Origin: Cytophagaceae bacterium | GTDB lineage: Bacteria > Bacteroidota > Bacteroidia > Flavobacteriales > Flavobacteriaceae | Length of the DNA: 64,000 nucleotides | Direction of reading: 5' to 3' | Assembly: GCA_002710685.1 (NCBI GenBank) | Contig: PALD01000071.1 | Span: 186,001-250,000, forward strand | In this document: positions 1 through 9,498 of the stretch, in pieces | Layout: every line of letters starts with the position of its first letter | Numbering within the stretch: the first letter of the stretch is position 1 | Notes under the pieces: model-generated | Seen by the model: the letters and a program-made list of their open reading frames with translations, nothing else | Databases searched by the model: none | Told to the model about the DNA's origin: nothing | Translations under genes and position numbers: made by a program

Positions 1-582
1 CTCTTGCCCATGGACCACGATAATGGCCCGGGTAATATCCTCATAAACATATTGAGTATCGTCAATGATGTCATAGGTACTGTAAAAAGAAAAGGTAGCG
101 CCAGGAGTACCGGCCACCGTCATGGTCTGCAAGCAGGATGCCGTGCCGGCCGTACATGGGGTCTTGTCGCCAGCTGATGCCGCCGTGGTAAAACTTATTG
201 AAAAAGGTTGCTCAAGGCTTAATCCCCTTACGGTGATGGGGCTGCGGTCAATCTCAAGGGTGTATTGCGTGGACGGGGCCAAGCCAGAATATGTTATCAA
301 GGCCTTAGAACCGGCATTTGTCAAGGCTAGATCATAGGTGGCCTCATTTCCCGTAAGGGTAATTGCATTTTTAACAGCATCTAAGTTCAATACTCTTGAA
401 AATGAAACCTCGATATTGCCATTAACCGGGATATTTGTAATCCCGTCAGTCAGCGGTTGCTGGTTGATGGAAAAGCCATAGACTTCTAGTTCATTGATGC
501 CCTCACCATCATCATCGCAGGACCATGCCAGGAAAATGAATGAAAGAAGTGTGGCTATTTTAAAAAATCTGAATATTTTCAT
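1..582 (-). CDS. Lipoprotein with N-terminal Ig-like domain, possibly an alpha/beta hydrolase (C-terminus cut by window)
   Basis: An open frame starts with ATG at 582 and runs off the left edge, giving 194 residues. It begins with a lipoprotein signal (MKIFRFFKIATLLSFIFLAWSC), the cysteine being followed by Asp/Glu-rich residues. Next comes a stretch of about 100 residues resembling a bacterial Ig-like Big_5 domain (Ile-Pro-Val-Asn, a Ser-Arg-Val-Leu segment, then Thr-Gln-Tyr-Thr-Leu). The last residues before the edge read AIIVVHGQE, which resembles the first beta strand and oxyanion loop of alpha/beta hydrolases, but too little is present to be sure. It lies 11 bp downstream of the 593-aa lipoprotein, so it is probably the last visible gene of the SusC/SusD operon starting at 9325. 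The function is inferred only weakly. Confidence 0.75.
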   Translation of the reverse strand, partial: MKIFRFFKIATLLSFIFLAWSCDDDGEGINELEVYGFSINQQPLTDGITNIPVNGNIEVSFSRVLNLDAVKNAITLTGNEATYDLALTNAGSKALITYSGLAPSTQYTLEIDRSPITVRGLSLEQPFSISFTTAASAGDKTPCTAGTASCLQTMTVAGTPGATFSFYSTYDIIDDTQYVYEDITRAIIVVHGQE

Positions 583-593
583 TGCTTTGGTTT

Positions 594-2375
594 TTATTGG
601 CAAAGTGGATAAGGGCAAGAAGATTCTTGGGTTGATGTTGAACCAGCGGCACAATCAAGGCCACCTGTCATCCAGGAACCTTCAGACTTATATGCCCATG
701 ACCCTGAATATTCCCATGATAATCCAGTGCCATCAGTATCTGCATCACCATAGGTCTCTATCACGGTTTCATTTTCAAATAATTCTATGGCATCATCACC
801 ATTTTGACTTACGGCATCGTTAGAAGCTATAAGGTGTTCAAATTGATTTATACAGTCGCCAAAGTAAGCCGCAAGTGTTGAAGTCTCCCTAGCTATCAGG
901 ATGTCATCACCTTCTGAGACGGCCATCTGCGGCAGCACAAACTCCACGCCATCAGTACCCCCGCCGTTATTGGCGATTCCCAGGGCATAGATGCTTATGT
1001 CCTCAATGTCCTTATTGGCCCGTAAGTGTATGGCCTTGCCTCCATTGCTGCCACTGCCATCCCATGAAAGCGCCATCACGCCCTTAAGTTCAAGGGCTTC
1101 TGCGCAAATGGGGTAAGGGCAGGAAGATGTGGCGTTTGTGGCACTAGACTCACTACAGCCTACACCACCATACGTCCAGTCACGGCCCACTTTATATGCC
1201 CATGACCCTGTATACTCCCAGGGCATTCCCGTACCATCAACATCAGGATCGCCAAAAATCTCAACGACATTTCCATTCATATAAAGTTCAATGGCGTCAT
1301 CTCCATTTTGCGCTATCGCGCTCTCTGCCTCAAGAATTTCTTCAAATTCTGTTGTGCAACCTTCAAAATAGGTAGAGATTGCATCTGGGGAGCGGGCGAT
1401 GAGCACATCATCCCCAGCCGAAATGCTAATGGCGGGAAAGGTGTATTCTTGACCATCAGTACCGCCACCATTGTTTGCAACGCCTATACCATAGATGCTC
1501 AAGTCTTCAATATTCATATTAGCCTTGACGTGTATGGCCTTGCCATCGTTTGTGCCAGAGCCGCTCCAGTTGAGGGCCAGGATTCCCTTAAGGGAAAGTG
1601 GCGCAAGTTCTTCAACGATGGTGAGGGTTGTTGAAGTTGCATTTTGGTCAGTTGCGTTTTCTATGGATGCGATTGTTATAATGATATCTTCATTATCGTC
1701 AACTTCCTGGTCATTCATGGAGGTGAGTGTTATTGAACCGCTAAGCTCGCCCATGGGGATGGTAAGGCTTGTGGATGATACCGTGTAATCTTCATCTAGG
1801 GTTGCGGTCCCCTCAAAATTGAGGGTTACCTGGACATCAGCTTCAGCTTCTTTGTTAAGTGTTGCCGTTATAATTGCTTCTTCAGCATTTTCATTGATGC
1901 TCTCCATATTGGTCTCCAGGGTTATAAATGGCTGTACAAAAGCTTCGGTGATAAAGGGTATCGTGAGTGCTTCTTGCAAGCGCTCGCCATCTTGCCCATA
2001 ATCTCCCGCGGGAAGACTAAGGGTATAGTTTGCATTGTATTGCAAATCGCTATTTGTTGAAATGGTCGCGATGGAGTTTGTTTCGTCAAAAGACAAAGCA
2101 TAGTCAACCCCTGCGGAGCCACCCTCTATGGAAAGGGCAGAAGCTACGGCCTCGGTTTTCAGGCTGTGCGAAAAGACGATTTCAATGGTAAAATTGACAG
2201 GCAGGATCAAAGGGTCGTCACCAGTAAGTGCTGGTGTTGTCCTCAAGGCCCTCAAGATGCCGTCATCTTTTGTAGAAGAGTCATCATCACTTGTGCAGGA
2301 GTAGGCCAGGAGGATGGCGCAGATTATAAAGAGCGCTTTGGGTAATGTTCGTTTTATTGAGTTTATCGTTTCCAT
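594..2375 (-). CDS. Secreted lipoprotein: Big_5, Calx-beta and two tandem lamin-tail-like domains
   Basis: The protein has 593 aa and a lipoprotein signal ending near Cys27 (LLAYSC), so surface anchoring in the outer membrane is likely. In order it shows an Ig-like Big_5 domain (about 38-140), a Calx-beta type domain (about 150-255, with EDYTVSS and NDQEVDDNEDI) and two copies of a domain of about 160 residues (about 260-420 and 430-593). Each copy carries GKAIH, ANNGGGTDG, QNGDDAIEL, DGTG-x-x-WEY-x-GSWAYK and ends with a Cys-Pro-Tyr-Pro-x-Cys segment. The repeated domain resembles lamin-tail-like domains attached to flavobacterial extracellular nucleases, but no nuclease domain is visible here. 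It lies 11 bp after the SLC13 transporter gene in the SusC/SusD operon. The substrate is unknown; a binding or adhesion role is inferred. Confidence 0.8.
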   Translation of the reverse strand: METINSIKRTLPKALFIICAILLAYSCTSDDDSSTKDDGILRALRTTPALTGDDPLILPVNFTIEIVFSHSLKTEAVASALSIEGGSAGVDYALSFDETNSIATISTNSDLQYNANYTLSLPAGDYGQDGERLQEALTIPFITEAFVQPFITLETNMESINENAEEAIITATLNKEAEADVQVTLNFEGTATLDEDYTVSSTSLTIPMGELSGSITLTSMNDQEVDDNEDIIITIASIENATDQNATSTTLTIVEELAPLSLKGILALNWSGSGTNDGKAIHVKANMNIEDLSIYGIGVANNGGGTDGQEYTFPAISISAGDDVLIARSPDAISTYFEGCTTEFEEILEAESAIAQNGDDAIELYMNGNVVEIFGDPDVDGTGMPWEYTGSWAYKVGRDWTYGGVGCSESSATNATSSCPYPICAEALELKGVMALSWDGSGSNGGKAIHLRANKDIEDISIYALGIANNGGGTDGVEFVLPQMAVSEGDDILIARETSTLAAYFGDCINQFEHLIASNDAVSQNGDDAIELFENETVIETYGDADTDGTGLSWEYSGSWAYKSEGSWMTGGLDCAAGSTSTQESSCPYPLCQ

Positions 2376-2386
2376 TATGGTATTTT

Positions 2387-3865
2387 TTAATGTTTTGCAG
2401 TAACAAATTGTTGACTGAATTCTAGTGGGTCAAAACCCCAAATAAGTGGTAGCATGAAATAGACCATTGCCGAAAGGATAAGGATGGATATGATATTCAT
2501 CCATACGCCCGCCTTTACCATATCTGGTATCCTGAGATAGCCCGAGCCAAAGACAACTGCATTGGGCGGGGTTGCCACCGGAAGCATGAAAGCACATGAA
2601 GCGGCAACGGTCGTGGCTACCAGTAGCATATAGGGGTTGAGGTCCAGTTTTAGGGCTATGGGTGCCAAAATGGGCAGCAACATCGCCGTGGTGGCTAGGT
2701 TTGAGGTAAGCTCTGTGATAAAGTTTACACAAAAGATGACAATGAAAACCAACAAAATCAAGGGCAATGTTTGCAACAGGGTCATTTGTTGTCCAAACCA
2801 TGCGGCAAGCCCCGTGATCTCAAAACCTGATGCCAGCGCCATGCCTCCTCCAAAGAGCAAGATGATTCCCCAGGGCATTTTTACTGCATCTTCCCAGTAA
2901 ATCAACCGCTTGCCTTTGCCAGAGGAGCCTATTATAAAAAGGCTTATCCCGGCGACCATGGCGATGATGGTATCATCTATTCCCGGTAGGAACCGGGTAA
3001 GGATAAAAGATCTTGATATCCAGCAGAATGCAGTGATAACAAAAATGATCAGGACGGTTTTTTCTTCCGGTTTCATGGGGCCAAGTTCTTCAACTAGCCT
3101 GTTGATTTCCTGTTTTCCGCCCGGAAAGGATTTTTGCTTAAACTTAAAGGCTATGTGTGTAAGATAATACCACCCAATGATCAATAGACCCACGGCAATG
3201 GGCAGGCCAAATTTTAACCATTGAAAAAAGCTTATCTCAATGCCATATATTTCTTGAACGTATCCCGCAAAAACAAGGTTGGGCGGTGTACCTATCAAGG
3301 TAGCTATGCCTCCTATGGATGCACTGTAGGCAATGCTCAACATCAGGGCCTTGCCAAAGGTCTTGTTCTCATCCTCGACCGTTGAGGGATTATCCTTGAG
3401 CTGACTTACTATGGACATGCCTATGGGCAGCATCATAACGCTCGTGGCAGTATTTGATATCCACATGGAGAGAAAGGCGGTGGCAATCATGAAGCCCAGG
3501 ATAATATTGTTGACATTAGTACCTATGAGCTTGATGATGTGAAGCGCCATCCTTTTATGCAGGTTCCATTTTTCTATGGCTATGGCAAGCATAAAACCAC
3601 CCATGTAGAGAAAGATATACTTGTGCCCATAAGAGGCCGTAGTGGTTGAAATATCCACCGCACCCATCAATGGAAAAAGGATAATGGGCAATAAAGCCGT
3701 TACCGCTATGGGTACTACTTCTGTTATCCACCACAATGCAATCCAGATCGTGGCACAAAGTACATCATAGGCTGGCTCTGGCATGTTCTCAGGGGTGCCC
3801 AGCAATTGCATGCAGACAAATACGAGCGGGCCCAGGAGGAGAAAGATATTCTTGTTTATCTTCAT
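2387..3865 (-). CDS. SLC13/DASS-family sodium-coupled anion symporter
   Basis: This 492-aa polytopic inner-membrane protein has about 11-12 hydrophobic segments. Two family signatures are visible: the SNT-type motif WISNTATSVMMLPIG near residue 135, and a second copy, ELTSNLATTAMLLPI, near residue 390. IGTPPNLVF and ATPPNAVVFGSG form the matching hairpin-loop pair. Known members import di- and tricarboxylates or sulfate with sodium. Its start codon overlaps the stop of the SGNH hydrolase by 1 bp, so the two genes are translationally coupled. The context suggests it carries the small anionic product released by upstream SusC/SusD-mediated uptake and SGNH hydrolysis into the cytoplasm. The substrate is not determined by the sequence. 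Confidence 0.9.
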   Translation of the reverse strand: MKINKNIFLLLGPLVFVCMQLLGTPENMPEPAYDVLCATIWIALWWITEVVPIAVTALLPIILFPLMGAVDISTTTASYGHKYIFLYMGGFMLAIAIEKWNLHKRMALHIIKLIGTNVNNIILGFMIATAFLSMWISNTATSVMMLPIGMSIVSQLKDNPSTVEDENKTFGKALMLSIAYSASIGGIATLIGTPPNLVFAGYVQEIYGIEISFFQWLKFGLPIAVGLLIIGWYYLTHIAFKFKQKSFPGGKQEINRLVEELGPMKPEEKTVLIIFVITAFCWISRSFILTRFLPGIDDTIIAMVAGISLFIIGSSGKGKRLIYWEDAVKMPWGIILLFGGGMALASGFEITGLAAWFGQQMTLLQTLPLILLVFIVIFCVNFITELTSNLATTAMLLPILAPIALKLDLNPYMLLVATTVAASCAFMLPVATPPNAVVFGSGYLRIPDMVKAGVWMNIISILILSAMVYFMLPLIWGFDPLEFSQQFVTAKH

Positions 3866-4638
3866 TATTTCTTCATGTTAGCAATAGGCATGTCATACTC
3901 CTCGACCAACTGTTTTAAAAAAGCAGCATCAGATGGCAGTATGAAGCATAGATAGAGCATATCTCCATGAATGTCCTGCGTCATGAGCCTCGTGGGTATG
4001 TGCATGACACTCTTGCCCGTAAGGTATTTGTAAAAGGTAAGTGCGATGAGGTAAGAAGCCTCTGTAGATGGATGCTTGTCATCAAAGTACATATCCAGGT
4101 CAGGCCTTAATTCTCTTGCCTTCATAAAAACGTTGCCCACGGGCACCACGGGCAAGTTAAGTTCTTTTCCCGCTTTCTCATAGGCTGCTGAAATGGTTGA
4201 TTGCATCAAGGGATTGTTTATATATGACCAGGTCATGGATAGGACCGGCTTGCCTTTTTTTGAATTGACCTGTTCCACAAGGCCCGTTACGGCTTCCTGG
4301 AAACGTTTGGGATCTTCAATCGTGCTCACGCTATGGTCCTGAAGTATCACGATATCCCATGCGGTGCTGTCCAGCATCCTTTGGGTCTTTGTTCCGTTTT
4401 CAGCTTTTAAGTGCTGCATAAGGTTGCTTCCCCCCACGGTAGACTGCCTGGTAAGCAGGGCATCACCTTCAGCCCTTGCCATGGCCTCGACCATTTGTGG
4501 CATATTGTTGAAATAGGTGAAACTGTTGCCCACAAAAAGGATTTTTTCCTTATTGTCCTGACTGTGGGTGATTTGGCTACAGCCAAAAAAAACTATTGCG
4601 ATGGCAATTTTAAAAAGGGGTCTAAGTCTATTGTTCAT
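3865..4638 (-). CDS. Secreted SGNH/GDSL-type hydrolase (DUF4886-like)
   Basis: The protein has 257 aa with an N-terminal signal that includes a possible lipobox (AIVFFGC). Block I of the SGNH fold is ILFVGNSFTYFNNMPQ with the nucleophilic Ser; block II Gly is in TVGGSN; block V is DDKHPSTEASYL with the catalytic Asp-x-x-His arrangement. ILQDHS matches the DUF4886-like branch. These enzymes remove acyl groups (often acetyl) from carbohydrates or other esters. The gene sits between SusD (8 bp gap) and the SLC13 symporter (1 bp overlap), so the product probably acts in the periplasm or at the surface on the imported compound. Its precise ester substrate is unknown. Confidence 0.85.
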   Translation of the reverse strand: MNNRLRPLFKIAIAIVFFGCSQITHSQDNKEKILFVGNSFTYFNNMPQMVEAMARAEGDALLTRQSTVGGSNLMQHLKAENGTKTQRMLDSTAWDIVILQDHSVSTIEDPKRFQEAVTGLVEQVNSKKGKPVLSMTWSYINNPLMQSTISAAYEKAGKELNLPVVPVGNVFMKARELRPDLDMYFDDKHPSTEASYLIALTFYKYLTGKSVMHIPTRLMTQDIHGDMLYLCFILPSDAAFLKQLVEEYDMPIANMKK

Positions 4639-4646
4639 GGCGTTTT

Positions 4647-6065
4647 TTATGAATTTATGTCCGTTGGGTCAAAAAAGTTGGGGATGGGGCTTGGGGTGTT
4701 CTCGTTTCTGTCAATCTCCGTTTGTGGGTACAGAAAACGTTGTGGGAGTTCATTGCCCACGTTAGGTTGAACCGGTACCCTCACCTGTGTTTCATCCTGG
4801 GTACGTCGCATATCGTTAAAGGGCTCTATAAGGCCAAAAAAGGTTACGTACCTTTCTTCAAGTATTTCCCGAAGCAGGGCGTTTTCCTGGCTTATCCCGT
4901 CAGGATTTTCAATTCCGCCAGAAGCAAAATCACTCGTGTCATAAGGGGCATAGTTGACGTTTGCCATATCGACATTGGCCATATAGCCACCACCATTCAT
5001 GAAGCTTCTAAAATCATTGAGTGCGTCTAGCCCAACCTGAAAGCCCTGGGTCCTAAAACCTGCTTCAGCGAGTATCAGGAGGTTTTCTTGATAGGTAACA
5101 AGTGGGGCTGATGCGGTTTGCGCCGCAAAACCATCCATGGTGTTGGGTTGTACCCCCGTGCTGTTGATCTCAAAAAGGTAATTAAACCTTGCCGTTTCAT
5201 CAGTCTTTGAATTGCCCCGGTAATTTTCGGGGATGGGGTTTGAGGTTCCAGGCTGCACAAGGCTTGTCATAAACTCTGACACCACAACGTCTGCCTGCCT
5301 TACCTCAATCGCAAAAAATTGATAGTTGAGGTTTGAGGCATCCTGCGCCGTGCCATGCGGGGCATAGAGACTATTTTCAAAAGCGCTGATTCCATTTTGT
5401 GCTGCGGCATAGGCCATGTCATATTGCCTGGTCTGCATATAGAACCTGGCTTTTAGGGTAAATGCAGCCTCGCGCCATAAGGTGGGGTTTCCGTCATTAT
5501 AGATTTCTGCGCCACCGGTGGGGCGTCCATCACCAGCCTCGAGGTTTATGATTGCCTCGTCAAGTAAAGATTGAACCCCAACGTAAAGCTCTGTTTGTTC
5601 TACGTACACCGGGTCTTGTATTTCAATATTCCCAGCTTCGGTAAACGGTGCGTCACCGTACAGGGCTGCCACGGTGCCCAGGGCATAGGCTTGTATGACC
5701 TGGGTAATGCCCTGACTTACGGAGCCTATTTCGTTTTGTATGATGTTCTGTTCTGCGGTAATTGCATTTCTGTAGGTATCTACATAGGCGTCATACCATA
5801 GGCCATCAAAATCACTTGTGGTCACATTATAGATGGTGAACCCTTGATGTTGCCTGTCAATACCTGTGTACTGCCCAGCAAAAATAGCTGCCCGTCTTGC
5901 GGTCTCTCCCGTCTGTAAGATGATATTACCCACTTCTGCACCCGTTAATATGTTGTCATAAGACGTTTGCGTAAGGCTGTTGGGGTCATCATTGATATCT
6001 TCTACCAGTTTACTGCATGAGTAACAGGTAAGGACGAGAACGGTGATATATATTAATTTCTTCAT
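4647..6065 (-). CDS. SusD/RagB-family nutrient-binding lipoprotein
   Basis: The 472-aa protein begins with a lipoprotein signal (LVLTCYSC, lipobox Cys near 17) followed by the typical SusD start SKLVEDINDDPNSL. The helical TPR-like body includes YGDAPFTEA and a C-terminal RFLYPQTEIDRN segment, both usual in the SusD-like (SusD/RagB) family. It would sit on the outer face of the outer membrane as the lid of the SusC pore encoded just upstream (11 bp gap). As the second gene of the operon it defines uptake specificity. The neighbours (SGNH hydrolase, anion symporter) carry no glycoside hydrolase, so a non-polysaccharide ligand is plausible but unproven. Confidence 0.93.
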   Translation of the reverse strand: MKKLIYITVLVLTCYSCSKLVEDINDDPNSLTQTSYDNILTGAEVGNIILQTGETARRAAIFAGQYTGIDRQHQGFTIYNVTTSDFDGLWYDAYVDTYRNAITAEQNIIQNEIGSVSQGITQVIQAYALGTVAALYGDAPFTEAGNIEIQDPVYVEQTELYVGVQSLLDEAIINLEAGDGRPTGGAEIYNDGNPTLWREAAFTLKARFYMQTRQYDMAYAAAQNGISAFENSLYAPHGTAQDASNLNYQFFAIEVRQADVVVSEFMTSLVQPGTSNPIPENYRGNSKTDETARFNYLFEINSTGVQPNTMDGFAAQTASAPLVTYQENLLILAEAGFRTQGFQVGLDALNDFRSFMNGGGYMANVDMANVNYAPYDTSDFASGGIENPDGISQENALLREILEERYVTFFGLIEPFNDMRRTQDETQVRVPVQPNVGNELPQRFLYPQTEIDRNENTPSPIPNFFDPTDINS

Positions 6066-6076
6066 GGAATCCTATT

Positions 6077-9000
6077 TTAGAATTTTACGTTCATCTTTAA
6101 TAAATATGATTTTGTGCCGGGGTTGTTAAAGTAATCTATTCCCCGTGCAGCACTCACCCCAGAGAGGTTTGTATCTGGGTCATTACCTTCAAAAGGTGTC
6201 CATAAGAATAGGTTACGCCCCGTCATGGTAAATTCAACTGACTGTAACTTGAGGGTGTCCTTGAGCCATGAATCGTTCCAAAGGTAGCTCAGGCTTAATT
6301 CCCTAAGCCTTGTCCAAGAGCCATCTTCAATATACAGCTCATCAATACCCCCGCTAAAGAAGCCCCCACGGCCATTGTACCACTCTTCTGTCAAGGCAAC
6401 GGGACCCGCGCCAAAGTCGCCAACATTACCCCGAAAGGTTTGGCCTATGTTGATGATTCCACCATCAGCGGTGAGGTAATTTCGCGTAGCGGTAATCTCA
6501 TTTGCGGTGCTTGACCACCTTCCTAAATCATTTAAAACTGATTTTGTACCGGCATAGATATCTGCGCCCTGGTAGGTCTCAAATAGGGCAAAAAGCTTGA
6601 AGCCTTTATACCTTATCGTGGTTGAAAGTGCCCCTTGCCAGTCAGGGTTAGGGTCTCCTATGATACCTTCTACCTGGTCCTGGAGGGGAAACCCATATTC
6701 ATCGAGCATTACTTTTCCAGTTTCATCCCTCAATAACCTAGAGCCCCATAACACGCCTAGGGCCTCGTTCTCAACAGCCCTTGAGCTTACCGCAGAAAGG
6801 CCACCCAGGTCAAAGGACTCAATTCCTGCAAGGTCTGTCACCTCATTTTTAAGGGCGGTGAAGTTTGCGTTCACGCTCCATGAAAAATCTTCCTTCATCA
6901 ATATTTGATAACCCAGGTCAAGCTCAAGCCCCTTGTTTTGAATTTCCCCGGAATTTGCATAAATAGAACTATACCCGGTAGAATTAGGGATGGGGAAGTC
7001 CAGCAGCACATCCTGGGTCACATTTGAGAAATAGGTGGCGCTAAAGCGGAGTCTGTCATTAAAGAACCTCAAGTCAGTACCTACTTCAATTTCCTTTTTT
7101 CTCTCTGGTTTTAGTGATGAATTCCCCCGGTTTGCACTAGGCACAAACCCACCGTTGCCAAAAAGGCTCAAATCCAGGCTGCCCCCATAAGTGTCCCCTA
7201 TTGCGGGAGAGACATAGGTATTTGTGGTGTTGTAACGTGCGGGCTGCACACCTACTTCACCATAGGAAGTCCTGATTTTTCCAAAAGAAAGGACAGAATC
7301 ATTGATCTCCATAAGTTTTGTAAACTGCCATGCCAGGGAGGCAGAAGGGAATATAAATGTATTATCTGCTGATGAACCAAAGGTTGATGCAGACTCTACC
7401 CTTGCAGTACCGGTAAAGAACAACATATCATATGCCGAAAGATTAAGTGAAGAATAGACTGCCGCCGTACGTTCTCGTCCCTGGGTGCTAAAAGGGCTCG
7501 TGTTTTCTGGCAATGCATTGTCAATATCGCGTATGCCACTGGCAACATCTACAAACTGAATGAAATTTGTTGCCGTACTTCCCTGTGTAAAGCGGCTCTT
7601 TGAATTATAATTAAACCCTGTCAAGAAATCCCCACTTAGGTTTTCGCCAAGGTTAAATTGGGCTTGGGCGATATAATCCATGTTGAAGATGGTATTTGTA
7701 GCCACGTTGTTGTTGAGGTACCCAGACCTGTATGCCCCAGATGCCGAGCCGGGGGTGAAGAATTCTATTCTTTCCTCGCTGTAATGGTCAACTCCCACAC
7801 GGGCAATAAGGTCTAGCCAGAGCATGGGTTCTATGGTCAGTTCAAAGTTTGATATAAAACGGTTGATCTTAGCCTTGTTTTCCTGCTCATTGATGGTCCA
7901 CAAGGGGTTGTTGTATGTGGGAGAATCATCTGCGCCCAGGGGTTCGCGGTATGATCTATGCCTGTTGGCAACGGGTGAGGCATCTGGACCTGCATAATAA
8001 TCTCCCCTATATCCTGAAGCATCAAAGTCTGTCGGGGTTCTCAATAGACCTAGATACAGCCCTGATGAGGTTGACCCCTTGAGTATTCTGTTTGAGTTTG
8101 TGTGTGCATAGGTCGAGCTCAGGTCAATGCTTACCACATCGTTGAATTTATGCCTGGCATTCATACGGGTGGTCGTCCTGGAATAGTCTGAACTGTTTCT
8201 GATGATTCCCTGTTGATCCAGGTTGCCAATGCTAAAAAAGATGGTGCTTTTCTCATTTCCGCCGCTAAGGCTAATATTGTTTTCAAAGAAATTACCAGTG
8301 CCAAATACCTGGTCAAAATTTGAATCATCATAGATGCGTCGTGAATTTTTTTGCGTAATGGGATAATAAACCCTCCCATCCTGATCCACATAAAATTCAC
8401 CATCCGTATCAAAGTTATCGATTTCGCCAGAGCGGTCAGCAATCTTATCGCCCCATGAATCACGGGCACGTTGATTGTACACGCCGCCATCTCCCTGGCC
8501 GTACTGGGTTTGAAGTGGGTATTTCCTGTTGATCACATCGATAGAGTAGGTGGATGAATAATCAATTGTGAATGCCTTGTTGTAGTTTCCGTTTTTAGTG
8601 GTTATGACAATCACCCCACCCAGGGCTTTTGTGCCCCATAATGCCGCGGCCGAAGCCCCCTTCAAGACAGAGATGGATTCTATATCGTTAGGGTTGATGT
8701 CGTTTAAACGGGATTCTTGACTCACCCCACTGCTATCACTGTTTCCCCGCACATCGTTGCTAATGGGCACCCCATCTACGACAATCAAGGGTTGACTGTC
8801 ACGGGTAATGGAAGAAATACCACGAATCTGGATGTAAGATCCTGCACCGGGGTCACCTGAGTTACGGGATATCCTTACCCCAGATGATTTGCCCGAAAGG
8901 CCATTGACCAGGGTGCTCTCACCAGATTCTGCAACGCTTTCTCCCTTTACGACAGAGCTTGCATACCCCAGTTCATCCCGGTCTTCTTTAAACCCCAGGG

Positions 9001-9325
9001 AATTGATGACCACCGCATCAAGGGATTCAACATCTTCTTCCAAGGTGATTGACAAGGTGTTTGATTGCCCTATGGAAACGGTTTTTGAGGCAAACCCCAC
9101 GTAACTAAAAAGCAATTGGGCATCCCTGTTCGCAATCGTTATCGTAAAATTGCCATCAAAATCTGTCGTGGTCCCATTAGATGTGCCCACTTCTAAAACA
9201 TTTACACCGGGCAATGGTATATCATATGGATCAAAGACTTGTCCCTTTATACTTATCTGTCCATACATTGCTGCATGGGCCAGAAAAATAAACAGCAAAG
9301 TAATCTTAAGGTAATTACATTTCAT
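6077..9325 (-). CDS. SusC/RagA-family TonB-dependent outer-membrane transporter
   Basis: At 1082 aa, this has the standard SusC architecture. There is a signal peptide (about 1-22), a carboxypeptidase-regulatory-like domain (about 25-100, with GTTTDFDGNFTI), a TonB plug with the SusC signatures IQIRGISS, PLIVVDGVPIS and GASAAALWGTKALGGVIVIT, then a long beta-barrel ending in an aromatic residue (KMNVKF). It imports a ligand across the outer membrane using TonB energy together with the SusD protein downstream. It is the first gene of a minus-strand operon reaching the window edge. The 173-bp region upstream is shared with a divergent gene at 9499 and contains three tandem 10-bp repeats. Confidence 0.95.
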   Translation of the reverse strand: MKCNYLKITLLFIFLAHAAMYGQISIKGQVFDPYDIPLPGVNVLEVGTSNGTTTDFDGNFTITIANRDAQLLFSYVGFASKTVSIGQSNTLSITLEEDVESLDAVVINSLGFKEDRDELGYASSVVKGESVAESGESTLVNGLSGKSSGVRISRNSGDPGAGSYIQIRGISSITRDSQPLIVVDGVPISNDVRGNSDSSGVSQESRLNDINPNDIESISVLKGASAAALWGTKALGGVIVITTKNGNYNKAFTIDYSSTYSIDVINRKYPLQTQYGQGDGGVYNQRARDSWGDKIADRSGEIDNFDTDGEFYVDQDGRVYYPITQKNSRRIYDDSNFDQVFGTGNFFENNISLSGGNEKSTIFFSIGNLDQQGIIRNSSDYSRTTTRMNARHKFNDVVSIDLSSTYAHTNSNRILKGSTSSGLYLGLLRTPTDFDASGYRGDYYAGPDASPVANRHRSYREPLGADDSPTYNNPLWTINEQENKAKINRFISNFELTIEPMLWLDLIARVGVDHYSEERIEFFTPGSASGAYRSGYLNNNVATNTIFNMDYIAQAQFNLGENLSGDFLTGFNYNSKSRFTQGSTATNFIQFVDVASGIRDIDNALPENTSPFSTQGRERTAAVYSSLNLSAYDMLFFTGTARVESASTFGSSADNTFIFPSASLAWQFTKLMEINDSVLSFGKIRTSYGEVGVQPARYNTTNTYVSPAIGDTYGGSLDLSLFGNGGFVPSANRGNSSLKPERKKEIEVGTDLRFFNDRLRFSATYFSNVTQDVLLDFPIPNSTGYSSIYANSGEIQNKGLELDLGYQILMKEDFSWSVNANFTALKNEVTDLAGIESFDLGGLSAVSSRAVENEALGVLWGSRLLRDETGKVMLDEYGFPLQDQVEGIIGDPNPDWQGALSTTIRYKGFKLFALFETYQGADIYAGTKSVLNDLGRWSSTANEITATRNYLTADGGIINIGQTFRGNVGDFGAGPVALTEEWYNGRGGFFSGGIDELYIEDGSWTRLRELSLSYLWNDSWLKDTLKLQSVEFTMTGRNLFLWTPFEGNDPDTNLSGVSAARGIDYFNNPGTKSYLLKMNVKF

Positions 9326-9450
9326 TATTTGATTTTTATAAAAAGGAATTAGTTATTTGTAACTTTCAAAGAATTAGATCTAGCTTAGCAAACCCTTTGA
9401 TGTTTTAGCAATTATATAAAAATTATGAGATATCATTAACACTATAATAA

Positions 9451-9480
9451 TTTTTATCGATTTTTATCGATTTTTATTGA
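9451..9480. repeat. Three tandem 10-bp repeats (TTTTTATCGA, third copy TTTTTATTGA)
   Basis: Positions 9451-9460 and 9461-9470 are identical, and 9471-9480 differs by one base. A 10-bp period equals one helical turn, so a protein could bind all three on one DNA face. The tract lies 19 bp before the start of the 9499 gene and 126 bp before the divergent susC gene. Related decamers occur upstream of pckA (12319-12328 and, less exactly, 12299-12308). A regulatory role is inferred only. Confidence 0.4.
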
Positions 9481-9498
9481 AATTTTCTTAGAAATACA

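Noticed and set aside
122..337. Plus-strand open frame at the left edge
   Set aside because: Antisense to the partial lipoprotein gene (1-582 minus), which has a signal peptide and domain-like sequence; the plus frame has neither.
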